Part shown: positions 1 to 5,039 of the stretch, in pieces
Position numbering within the stretch: the stretch's first letter is position 1
How the letters are laid out: the number at the start of each line of letters is the position of its first letter
Source of the DNA: Scatomonas sp963649395
GTDB lineage: Bacteria > Bacillota > Clostridia > Lachnospirales > Lachnospiraceae
Reading direction: 5' to 3'
DNA: 5,039 nt
Assembly (NCBI GenBank): GCA_963649395.1
Contig: CAVJHW010000158.1
Location: forward strand, 1 to 5,039
Notes under the pieces: generated by a model
The model's input: only the letters and a program-made list of their open reading frames with translations
Told to the model about the DNA's origin: nothing
Databases searched by the model: none
Made by a program: the position numbers and the translations under genes

Positions 1-31
1 TAACTATACAAGGTGCATAAAAAAATGTTAA

Positions 32-46
32 AAATTTCTGCATATC
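32..46. promoter_or_regulatory. Weak CodY-box-like sequence upstream of the promoter
   Basis: The 15 bases here match the CodY consensus AATTTTCWGAAAATT at about 11 of 15 positions. The left half and the central CTG fit well and the right half poorly. It lies just upstream of the -35 hexamer. CodY commonly controls amino acid transport operons in low-GC Bacillota, so the location is sensible. However, the region is AT-rich and a match this weak can arise by chance. Confidence 0.2.
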
Positions 47-52
47 AGCCAA

Positions 53-81
53 TTTACACAAGGAATAATAATTGCTATAAT
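53..81 (+). promoter_or_regulatory. SigA/sigma-70-type promoter of the operon
   Basis: A -35 hexamer TTTACA (53-58, one mismatch to TTGACA) is followed by a 17-bp spacer and a perfect -10 hexamer TATAAT (76-81). TG at 73-74 gives an extended -10 motif (TGC TATAAT). Transcription would start near 87-89, leaving a leader of about 68 nt before the start codon at 156. No other promoter of similar quality was seen in the window, so this probably drives the dehydrogenase and the whole transporter operon. Confidence 0.8.
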
Positions 82-101
82 GAAGAAAATTAGATGAACC
101 G

Positions 102-114
102 GTTTCAATGAAAC
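102..114. promoter_or_regulatory. Perfect 13-bp dyad, candidate operator
   Basis: GTTTCA-A-TGAAAC is a perfect inverted repeat of six bases around a single central base. It lies about 14 to 26 bases downstream of the predicted transcription start. A one-base loop cannot form an RNA hairpin, so if functional it is more likely a DNA site for a dimeric repressor. The regulator is not in the window. A six-pair match in a leader of this size could still occur by chance. Confidence 0.4.
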
Positions 115-140
115 ATATTCAACAGAATGATATGAGAAAT

Positions 141-147
141 AAGGAGG
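141..147 (+). promoter_or_regulatory. Ribosome binding site that sets the dehydrogenase start
   Basis: AAGGAGG is a near-perfect Shine-Dalgarno sequence placed 8 nt before the ATG at 156. The in-frame ATG at 150 is only 2 nt away, and the ATG at 108 lies upstream of this site, in the middle of the dyad at 102-114. The site therefore favours 156 as the true start. Confidence 0.85.
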
Positions 148-155
148 AAATGAAA

Positions 156-1385
156 ATGGCAGCGGATATGAGCTATTTGAAGGAGAAACCCATTGCTATC
201 TTAGGATGCGGAGCCGTAGGTAAGACAATGGCAGGTGACTGTGCCCTGGCAGGGGCCAAGGTAAGGATCTGGGAGCAGGAGGCCTTCAAGCATAACTTCA
301 ATAACCTGATGCGGACAGGGATCAAGCTTTCCGGCAACCAGTTCAGCTATTATGGCTTCGAGAGACGGGGCGTGGGACATGTGGACATGGTTACCACGGA
401 TATGGCAGAGGCCGTGAAGGGGGCAGGCATTATCATTGTAGCAACCGTTGCCATGGCTCATGAGCCTATCTTCCGCCAGTTGATTCCTCTTCTGGAGGAC
501 GGACAGGTCATCCACATCCTGCCGGACAATTGCGGAACCTTTGTATGCAGGAAACTTATGAGAGAGCTAAATTGCACCAAAAAGGTTATTGTAGGTGCCT
601 GGTATACTGCTCCTTACGGAGTACGTATCGTGAAAAGAGGCGGCGTGGTGACCAATGAATGCAAGGTAGAGGATCGAATCACTACCATTCGGGGTGCGGC
701 TCTTCCCCACAAGGATACGGATGATTTCATTGAATCCGCCAACTACATTCCGGCTTTGGATGCTATCCGTACCGGCGACGGCTTTGTGAAGGGAACCACT
801 GTGATCGATGTCAACCTGTCCAATGTCAATCCGGTTATTCATGTTCCGGGCACGGTTTTGGGGGCAGCAGTGATGCAGAACTTTGATACCGTATTGGGAC
901 AGGATAAGAAGAACTATTCCCTCTATGGATTTGCTCTTTGTCCGGCGATTGCTGAGGTACAGGCAGTCTTCTGGGAGGAGGAGAAGGCTTTGGCTAAGGC
1001 CATGAGAGTAGATCTGTGTACCGTGAATTACGAAGACTTCTTCTCCCGTACTACCATGTATGGTAAGGAATACATGGGACCGGATTTCGCAGTTCCCTTT
1101 GAAGAAAAATATGAGAACTTCTACGGGGATGGTCCCTTCGACCTGGAGAACCGTTACATTACCGAGGATGTTCCGGTGGGCTGCTATCTGATTCAGCAGC
1201 TGGGCAAGAAGTACAATGTACCTACTCCTACCGTAGATTGCATGATCTATCTGGCCAATGTCATGATCAAGCGTGACCTTATTGCAGGCAGCAAGTATAC
1301 TCTGGATTACCTGGATATCGACCATATGACAGACGAGCAGCTGCAGAAGTACCTGTACGAGGGAGAATTTACTCCGAAACAGTAA
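156..1385 (+). CDS. Octopine/nopaline (opine) dehydrogenase family protein
   Basis: This 409-residue cytosolic oxidoreductase belongs to the opine dehydrogenase family, which uses NAD(P)H to join an amino acid and a 2-oxo acid reductively, or does the reverse. An N-terminal Rossmann fold is shown by GCGAVG (residues 17-22). The acidic residue ending strand 2 (VRIWE, Glu40) hints at NAD(H) over NADP(H). The C-terminal helical domain has NPVIH (225-229), whose His229 fits the catalytic His. RYITEDVP (333-340) has Arg333 and Asp338 spaced as Arg324 and Asp329 in scallop octopine dehydrogenase. VPTP follows at 355-358. The length is normal for the family and no frameshift is seen. The start at 156 is chosen because AAGGAGG lies 8 nt upstream; starting at 108 would add 16 unsupported residues. 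It is first in the operon, 64 bp before livH, suggesting it acts on the transported compound. The family assignment is firm; substrate and reaction direction are unknown. Confidence 0.88.
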   Translation: MAADMSYLKEKPIAILGCGAVGKTMAGDCALAGAKVRIWEQEAFKHNFNNLMRTGIKLSGNQFSYYGFERRGVGHVDMVTTDMAEAVKGAGIIIVATVAMAHEPIFRQLIPLLEDGQVIHILPDNCGTFVCRKLMRELNCTKKVIVGAWYTAPYGVRIVKRGGVVTNECKVEDRITTIRGAALPHKDTDDFIESANYIPALDAIRTGDGFVKGTTVIDVNLSNVNPVIHVPGTVLGAAVMQNFDTVLGQDKKNYSLYGFALCPAIAEVQAVFWEEEKALAKAMRVDLCTVNYEDFFSRTTMYGKEYMGPDFAVPFEEKYENFYGDGPFDLENRYITEDVPVGCYLIQQLGKKYNVPTPTVDCMIYLANVMIKRDLIAGSKYTLDYLDIDHMTDEQLQKYLYEGEFTPKQ

Positions 1386-1395
1386 ATCGGAAGAA

Positions 1396-1420
1396 AGAAT
1401 CCTCTTCTTAGGGGGATTCT
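1396..1420 (+). other. Intercistronic hairpin between the dehydrogenase gene and livH
   Basis: The arms begin AGAATCC and end GGATTCT (seven perfect pairs) and continue through T-G, C-G and T-G pairs. This gives a stem of about 10 bp with the 5-nt loop TCTTA. The following bases (GACAAAGAGC) contain no U-tract, so it does not look like an intrinsic terminator. It lies 15 nt before the livH ribosome binding site and could affect mRNA stability, processing or livH translation. Confidence 0.5.
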
Positions 1421-1434
1421 GACAAAGAGCAATC

Positions 1435-1439
1435 GGAGG
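1435..1439 (+). promoter_or_regulatory. livH ribosome binding site
   Basis: GGAGG lies 10 nt before the ATG at 1450, slightly longer than ideal spacing. The overlapping ATG at 1440 is closed by a stop after one further codon and is not a usable start. Confidence 0.75.
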
Positions 1440-1449
1440 ATGATATAGT

Positions 1450-2319
1450 ATGTTAGATTTGATTATCAGCGCCGTGCTGAAGGGCGGCATGTATATCCTC
1501 ATCAGTATGGGCTTGTCCCTGGTATACGGCGTTATGAAGATACCGAATTTCGCACATGGGGAATTTTACCTGATCGGTGCCTATTGTGCCTATGTAGGCC
1601 TTTCCATCCTGAAGCTTCCGGCCATTGTGACCATGGCTTTGGCAGCGGTTATGGGTTTTGCCATCGGAGCGGTGATTGAGCGTCTGACCTTCAACCCGCT
1701 GCGAAAGCGGTCCAAGGCAGATTGGAGCTTGAATACCTTCCTGGTGACAGCCGGAATCAGCTTTGTCATCCAGAATGTGGCACAGATGATTTTTGGTGCC
1801 GAGTTCTTCGGCGTGGAAAAGGTTTGGGCAGGCTCCTTGAAGGTGGCCGGTATCAATATCCCTATGGACCGTGTCATTGCATTTGTGATTGCCATTGCGG
1901 TGGTTATCTTCTTCTGGCTTTTCCTGAAGAAGAGTCGGACGGGCAATGCTATCACGGCAGTTTCCGAGAATGAGGAAGGTGCCATGCTGATGGGAGTCCA
2001 GATCAATTCCATCCATACCCTTACCTTTGGCTTGAGCAGCATGCTGGCCTCTATCGCAGGCGCTGCCCTGATTTCCATTACTCCGGCTTATCCCACCATG
2101 GGACAGAAGCCATTGTATTCTGCCTGGTTTGTGGTAATCCTGGTGGGACTTGGCAATCTGGAGGCTACCATTGTAGGTGCATTTATGGTTTCTGCCATCG
2201 AAGTATTCGCAACCTATTATGTGGGCGCTGCCTGGGCGGATGCCGTATCCCTTTCGGTCATTGTAATAATTCTTCTGATCAAACCCACCGGCTTGTTCGG
2301 TAAGAGGGTGAAGGTATAG
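1450..2319 (+). CDS. livH: LivH-type ABC transporter permease (branched-chain amino acid family)
   Basis: This 289-residue integral membrane protein is one of the two permeases of a HAAT (hydrophobic amino acid) type ABC importer. It opens with hydrophobic helices and the family signature NFAHGEFYLIGAY (33-45). A cytoplasmic coupling loop, AVSENEEGAMLMGV (170-183), is where the ATPase docks. It is followed by FGLSSMLASIAGAAL (193-207). The glycine-rich VVILVGLGNLEATIVGA (228-244) and C-terminal IKPTGLFGK (277-285) are also typical. Length matches the family. The next gene begins 6 nt after the stop, so the two permeases are tightly coupled. The name describes family position only: such permeases also serve urea, amides, and aromatic and other amino acids. 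Given the adjacent dehydrogenase, the ligand may be opine-like (inference). Confidence 0.93.
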   Translation: MLDLIISAVLKGGMYILISMGLSLVYGVMKIPNFAHGEFYLIGAYCAYVGLSILKLPAIVTMALAAVMGFAIGAVIERLTFNPLRKRSKADWSLNTFLVTAGISFVIQNVAQMIFGAEFFGVEKVWAGSLKVAGINIPMDRVIAFVIAIAVVIFFWLFLKKSRTGNAITAVSENEEGAMLMGVQINSIHTLTFGLSSMLASIAGAALISITPAYPTMGQKPLYSAWFVVILVGLGNLEATIVGAFMVSAIEVFATYYVGAAWADAVSLSVIVIILLIKPTGLFGKRVKV

Positions 2320-2325
2320 GAAAGG

Positions 2326-3333
2326 ATGGGGATATTTGCCATGAAAGAGAATAAAACAATGAAATTATCTGCCATATTGGGCAAGGTGGGCTTGAGTCCC
2401 ATCAGTGTAGTAGCCTTTATCATTTTGGCTTTCTCCCCCATGTTCGCAGGAAATGAATACAATATCAGACTTTTATTAACCTGTGTGCTCTACGGGACCT
2501 TGGCCATGGGCTTCGATCTCTCGGCCGGTTACATCGGTGTAGCCAATTGGGGATATGCAGCCCTGATGGGTCTGGGGGGATATACCTCGGCTATCCTCTT
2601 TGAGCGTTTGGGTGTCAGCCCCTGGATCGGCATCATCTGTGCCGGTTTGATGGCAACCCTGGCAGGCTTCCTGATTGGTCTTTTGACCCTGCGGATGGAC
2701 GGAATGTTCGCTGCCCTCCTGGCCTGGTTTGTGGGTTTGATTCTCATGAACGCGGCCAATGCCTTGACAGGTTTGACCCGAGGAGCTCTGGGTCTTCAGG
2801 TGACTACCTTGTTTACAACCCCCTGGGCCACCCCCTATTTCTATGTGATATTTACCATATGCGTGATAACCTACATTGTGCTGCGAGTGATGGTCAAATC
2901 CAACCTTGGTCTGGCCTTTACGGCCCTGGGACAGGATATGCAGACGGCTCGGACCACAGGGGTCAGCCCCTTGAAGTACAGACTGATTAATTTCTGTATT
3001 TCCTGCTTTATCGCGGGACTTTGCGGAGGCTTTTATGCCCACTATATCGGCATCTTGACTCCCACCATGATGGCTACCAAGGGTACCATCCAGATTCTGG
3101 TCATTGCCTACCTGGGAGGAAGAGGAAGCATCTGGGGTCCCCTGCTGGCATCCTTCATCATGATGCCTATCTTCGAGTCCATGAACTCTTTGGTGGAGCT
3201 GAAGTATATCATCTACGGATTGGTTTTGATCCTGATTATGATCTTCATGCCTAACGGAATTGCCGGATTCGAGAAGCCTGTCAGGAATCTTCTTAAGAAG
3301 AAATTTGGCAAGAAGGAAGAACAGACAAGCTGA
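2326..3333 (+). CDS. livM: LivM-type ABC transporter permease (branched-chain amino acid family)
   Basis: This is the second permease, 335 residues, pairing with the LivH-type protein to form the membrane channel. After a short polar N-terminus, helices begin near residue 24. GFDLSAGYIGVANWGYAA (62-79) corresponds to the LivM motif usually read as L..GY.G..S.G.AAF. TLRMDGMFAALLAW (121-134) matches the next conserved helix. The coupling loop is GLAFTALGQDMQTARTTGV (195-213), followed by FIAGLCGGFYAHYIG (228-242). GGRGSIWGPLLAS (264-276) and MPNGIAGF (308-315) close the pattern, and the tail is basic. The start is uncertain: ATG 2326 has only a close, weak AGG upstream, while the in-frame ATG at 2341 (codon 6) and ATG at 2359 (codon 12) are alternatives. 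Only the dispensable N-terminal tail changes. Confidence 0.92.
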   Translation: MGIFAMKENKTMKLSAILGKVGLSPISVVAFIILAFSPMFAGNEYNIRLLLTCVLYGTLAMGFDLSAGYIGVANWGYAALMGLGGYTSAILFERLGVSPWIGIICAGLMATLAGFLIGLLTLRMDGMFAALLAWFVGLILMNAANALTGLTRGALGLQVTTLFTTPWATPYFYVIFTICVITYIVLRVMVKSNLGLAFTALGQDMQTARTTGVSPLKYRLINFCISCFIAGLCGGFYAHYIGILTPTMMATKGTIQILVIAYLGGRGSIWGPLLASFIMMPIFESMNSLVELKYIIYGLVLILIMIFMPNGIAGFEKPVRNLLKKKFGKKEEQTS

Positions 3334-3338
3334 GAGAA

Positions 3339-3356
3339 GGCTGCAAATATGCAGTC
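3339..3356 (+). other. Small hairpin just after livM
   Basis: CTGCA (3341-3345) and TGCAG (3350-3354) are perfect inverted arms with the loop AATA. A G-U and a G-C pair extend the stem to about 7 bp. It begins 5 nt after the livM stop codon. No U-tract follows, so termination is unlikely; a role in protecting or trimming the livHM mRNA is possible. The stem is weak and could be incidental. Confidence 0.3.
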
Positions 3357-3386
3357 AAACCTGAGATAAGACAAAAAGAGAAAGAG

Positions 3387-3420
3387 GGATATCAAGGATA
3401 TCAAGGATATCAAGGATATC
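3387..3420 (+). repeat. Tandem 9-bp repeat (GGATATCAA, 3.8 copies) before livK
   Basis: Three exact copies of GGATATCAA (3387-3395, 3396-3404, 3405-3413) are followed by a partial fourth, GGATATC (3414-3420). Every copy contains the palindrome GATATC, so the copies can pair with one another. The outer arms GGATATC (3387-3393) and GATATCC (3415-3421) can form 7 bp, and the inner copies can form 6 bp around a 3-nt loop. The array ends 8 nt before the livK ribosome binding site. It is non-coding, so changes in copy number would alter the leader, not the protein. Confidence 0.9.
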
Positions 3421-3428
3421 CGCTGATT

Positions 3429-3435
3429 GAGGAGG
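3429..3435 (+). promoter_or_regulatory. Ribosome binding site that sets the livK start
   Basis: GAGGAGG is a strong Shine-Dalgarno sequence 9 nt before the ATG at 3445. A TTG at 3427 is in the same frame but overlaps this site, and using it would add six residues before the signal peptide, so it is rejected. Confidence 0.88.
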
Positions 3436-3444
3436 ATAAACCGC

Positions 3445-4731
3445 ATGAAAAAGAGAACGAGAGCTACGATAGGACTATTCCTGGCGGCGACCTGTATATT
3501 CGGAACCCTGGCTTCCGGCTGCGGAGGCGGCGGTGGAGCAGCATCTGCAGATGACGACGTGGTGAAGATCGCGGTACCCATTCCCCTGACGGGAGAATCG
3601 GCCAAGGCAGGAAAAGAGATCCAGGATGCCGTTACCATGGCTTTTGACGAGGTAGACAATAAGGTAGGAAGTTATACCATTAAGCTGGATTTTATAGATG
3701 CCACTTCTGACGCAGACAAGGGAGCTCTGGCTCTGGAGGAAGGTATTGTGAAGAGGGGTGACGAGGTGGTATTGAGCAGCTGGAACAGCTCCGTGGCGGT
3801 GGCCATGGCAGATACCGTTACCAAATATCAGATCCCCTGGTATTTCTCCAGCTCCGCCTCCTCTGTGATTAACGAGAAGGTAGAAGGGAACGACAAGAGT
3901 TATATGATATCCAAGATCTGGCCCAAGTCGGAATCCCTGGCCATTGGATACTTTGAACTGCTGAAGGAAATCATTGATAAGGGCACCTGGGATGCCGACC
4001 GGGTGGATTATGCGGTATTTGCGGATGATACGGATTTTGGCCGGGTCTTTGGACAGACAGTGAATGATGCTATGCCGGAGTTTGGCGGCCAGAATGTCTT
4101 TGAGGATTATACAGCCATCAGTGTAACTGATTTCTATACCATTATTGCTAAGATCAAGGAATCCGGAGCGGACTTGTGCTTCGTCCAGCTGACCAATCCG
4201 GCCAGCGCCGCGGCCTTTATCAAGCAGGCCAAGGAGTCCAACCTGCCTTGCATTCAGACCAACGACTGCTTTACCGAGGCTGCTAACTGGTATGAGCTGG
4301 CGGGAGATGCCGCAACGGGAGTTCTGGTATGCCGTTCCAAGCTGGTAAATGACAGAGCCATGCAATTTGCAGAGGATTTTGAGGCAAAATACGGATATGC
4401 TCCCTCAGCTACTACCGGCGGCATCAACTACGACGGTGCCCGTTTCCTGATTAAATGCATCGAGGAATGCGAGAAGCAATATGAGAAGGTGAATTCGGAA
4501 ACCCTCTACAAGTTTGGCAAGGAGGTTTTGCAAACTGGCGGCATCACCTTTGACGAAAGCGTTCTGGTTCAGTCCTACGAATATAATTATGAAGAAAATG
4601 GCATCGATCCCCTTGTGGATACCGATCATTTCTACTTCCAGGTTCTGCAGCTGATGGGAGATCAGGAAGTGGTTGTATGGCCGGAGTGTGACAGAGAAGC
4701 GGAGATGGTCATACCGGATTATGCCCAATAA
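3445..4731 (+). CDS. livK: LivK-type substrate-binding lipoprotein of the ABC importer
   Basis: This 428-residue extracellular ligand receptor belongs to the periplasmic binding protein family of Leu/Ile/Val-type transporters. The signal peptide has a basic start (MKKRTR), a hydrophobic core and the lipobox LASGC, with Cys26 as the lipid-bearing residue. A glycine-rich tether (27-33) follows. The mature protein begins with KIAVPIPLTGESAKAG (41-56), a family hallmark, then the ligand-loop segments SSWNSS (111-116) and SSSASS (135-140). FADDTDFGR (192-200) lies at the start of the second lobe. The length is somewhat above the roughly 370-400 usual for the family. Its place between livM and livG, with its own strong ribosome binding site, a repeat array before it and a hairpin after it, suggests its expression is tuned separately from the permeases. 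Ligand unknown; amino acid or opine is inferred from context. Confidence 0.9.
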   Translation: MKKRTRATIGLFLAATCIFGTLASGCGGGGGAASADDDVVKIAVPIPLTGESAKAGKEIQDAVTMAFDEVDNKVGSYTIKLDFIDATSDADKGALALEEGIVKRGDEVVLSSWNSSVAVAMADTVTKYQIPWYFSSSASSVINEKVEGNDKSYMISKIWPKSESLAIGYFELLKEIIDKGTWDADRVDYAVFADDTDFGRVFGQTVNDAMPEFGGQNVFEDYTAISVTDFYTIIAKIKESGADLCFVQLTNPASAAAFIKQAKESNLPCIQTNDCFTEAANWYELAGDAATGVLVCRSKLVNDRAMQFAEDFEAKYGYAPSATTGGINYDGARFLIKCIEECEKQYEKVNSETLYKFGKEVLQTGGITFDESVLVQSYEYNYEENGIDPLVDTDHFYFQVLQLMGDQEVVVWPECDREAEMVIPDYAQ

Positions 4732-4745
4732 ATCGATTGCAATGA

Positions 4746-4772
4746 GGGGAGAGGGGATGCTCGTCTCTCCCC
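4746..4772 (+). other. GC-rich hairpin between livK and livG
   Basis: GGGGAGAG (4746-4753) and CTCTCCCC (4765-4772) form a perfect 8-bp stem, extendable by one G-U pair, around a loop of 9 to 11 nt. Six of the eight pairs are G-C. The bases after it (ATAGACCATAAG) hold no U-tract, so it is a poor intrinsic terminator. It starts 15 nt after the livK stop and 49 nt before the first AGGAGG base of livG. This is a typical position for an element that shields the binding-protein mRNA from 3' decay. Confidence 0.6.
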
Positions 4773-4794
4773 ATAGACCATAAGCGGAAAGAGC

Positions 4795-4800
4795 AGGAGG
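4795..4800 (+). promoter_or_regulatory. livG ribosome binding site
   Basis: AGGAGG, continuing into a T that also fits the consensus, is placed 5 nt before the ATG at 4806. It is a strong site, consistent with efficient translation of the ATPase. Confidence 0.85.
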
Positions 4801-4805
4801 TAAAT

Positions 4806-5039
4806 ATGCTACTAGAGACATGTAATGTAGAAAAGCATTTTGGGGGTCTGGTTGCTGTAAATAATGTCTCTCTTCAGGTCAATGAGGGAGAGGTTGTGGG
4901 CATCATCGGACCCAACGGAGCAGGAAAGACCACCTTCCTGAACTGCATTGCCGGATTCTATGCTCCGGAAAAAGGCAAGATATTGTTTCAGGGGAAGGAG
5001 ATCACGGGTCTTCCCTATTTTTTTTTTTTCCATCTGGAC
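4806..5039 (+). CDS. livG: LivG-type ABC transporter ATPase, N-terminal part (cut by window edge)
   Basis: Only the first 78 codons are present, out of roughly 250-260 usual for the family. HFGGLVAVNNVSL (11-23) is the standard LivG opening, with Phe12 in the place of the adenine-stacking A-loop aromatic. The Walker A motif GPNGAGKT (35-42) binds ATP. FLNCIAGFYAPEKGKILFQGKEITGLP (44-70) then follows the LivG pattern. The Q-loop, signature motif and Walker B lie beyond the window. After residue 70 the reading is YFFFFHLD, caused by a run of 12 T at 5018-5029, where the family normally continues with a polar stretch leading to RTFQ. The last codons may therefore be unreliable or frameshifted. 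It would be a cytoplasmic subunit energising the LivH/LivM permeases, with a LivF partner expected downstream. Confidence 0.88.
   Translation, partial: MLLETCNVEKHFGGLVAVNNVSLQVNEGEVVGIIGPNGAGKTTFLNCIAGFYAPEKGKILFQGKEITGLPYFFFFHLD

Noticed and set aside
114..134. Imperfect inverted repeat CATATTC / GAATGATATG before the ribosome binding site
   Set aside because: It is AT-rich with a bulge and would be unstable; no riboswitch-like architecture is visible in the short leader.
108..155. Upstream ATG at 108 as the start of the dehydrogenase
   Set aside because: There is no ribosome binding site before it, it sits in the centre of a dyad, and a near-perfect site precedes the ATG at 156, where the Rossmann fold begins at normal distance.
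156..1385. Staphylopine-type metallophore synthesis enzyme
   Set aside because: No nicotianamine-synthase-like partner is present, the transporter is Liv-type instead of the nickel/peptide type, and the RYxxEDVP pattern fits the octopine/nopaline family.
1396..1420. Rho-independent terminator after the dehydrogenase gene
   Set aside because: No U-tract follows the stem and a well-formed ribosome binding site and gene continue on the same strand.
567..1502. Long open frame of 311 codons on the - strand across the dehydrogenase gene
   Set aside because: It lies opposite a gene with clear family motifs, has no recognisable domain, and arises from the codon pattern of the + strand gene.
3387..3420. 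CRISPR-like array
   Set aside because: The units are 9 bp and directly adjacent, with no spacers, and no cas genes are present.
3475..4365. Open frame of 296 codons on the - strand across livK
   Set aside because: It is a shadow of the well-supported binding-protein gene, with no recognisable protein features.
4746..4772. Rho-independent terminator after livK
   Set aside because: The stem is strong but the next bases have no U-tract, and livG with a strong ribosome binding site follows without a visible new promoter.

Overview
The window most likely comes from a Gram-positive anaerobe of the Bacillota, probably class Clostridia. This is inferred, not proven, from four things: strong AGGAGG-type ribosome binding sites ahead of most genes, a near-consensus housekeeping promoter in an AT-rich leader, coding DNA of roughly balanced base composition, and a solute-binding protein made as a lipoprotein. 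No RNA gene, mobile element, phage gene or CRISPR array was seen.

All genes lie on the + strand and look like one operon. An AT-rich leader (1-155) carries a good promoter (TTTACA, 17 bp, TATAAT with an extended TG motif) followed by a perfect 13-bp dyad that could be an operator. Then come an octopine/nopaline (opine) dehydrogenase family enzyme (156-1385), the LivH-type permease (1450-2319), the LivM-type permease (2326-3333), a LivK-type lipoprotein (3445-4731) and the first 78 codons of a LivG-type ATPase (4806 to the window edge). A LivF-type ATPase is expected beyond the edge.

How the genes fit together: the lipoprotein would capture a ligand outside the cell, the two permeases would form the channel, and the ATPases would drive import. 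The dehydrogenase is the only enzyme here and sits first, directly behind the promoter. The simplest inference is a system that imports an opine-like N-(carboxyalkyl) amino acid, or one of its precursors, and interconverts it with an amino acid and a 2-oxo acid. The substrate cannot be read from the sequence.

The junctions are the unusual part. The three longer gaps (after the dehydrogenase, livM and livK) each hold an inverted repeat or hairpin without a U-tract, and the livM-livK gap also holds almost four copies of a 9-bp repeat (GGATATCAA) just before the livK ribosome binding site. These look more like mRNA processing or stability elements than terminators. The last 22 bases include a run of 12 T inside livG that breaks the expected protein sequence and may be a sequence-end artefact.
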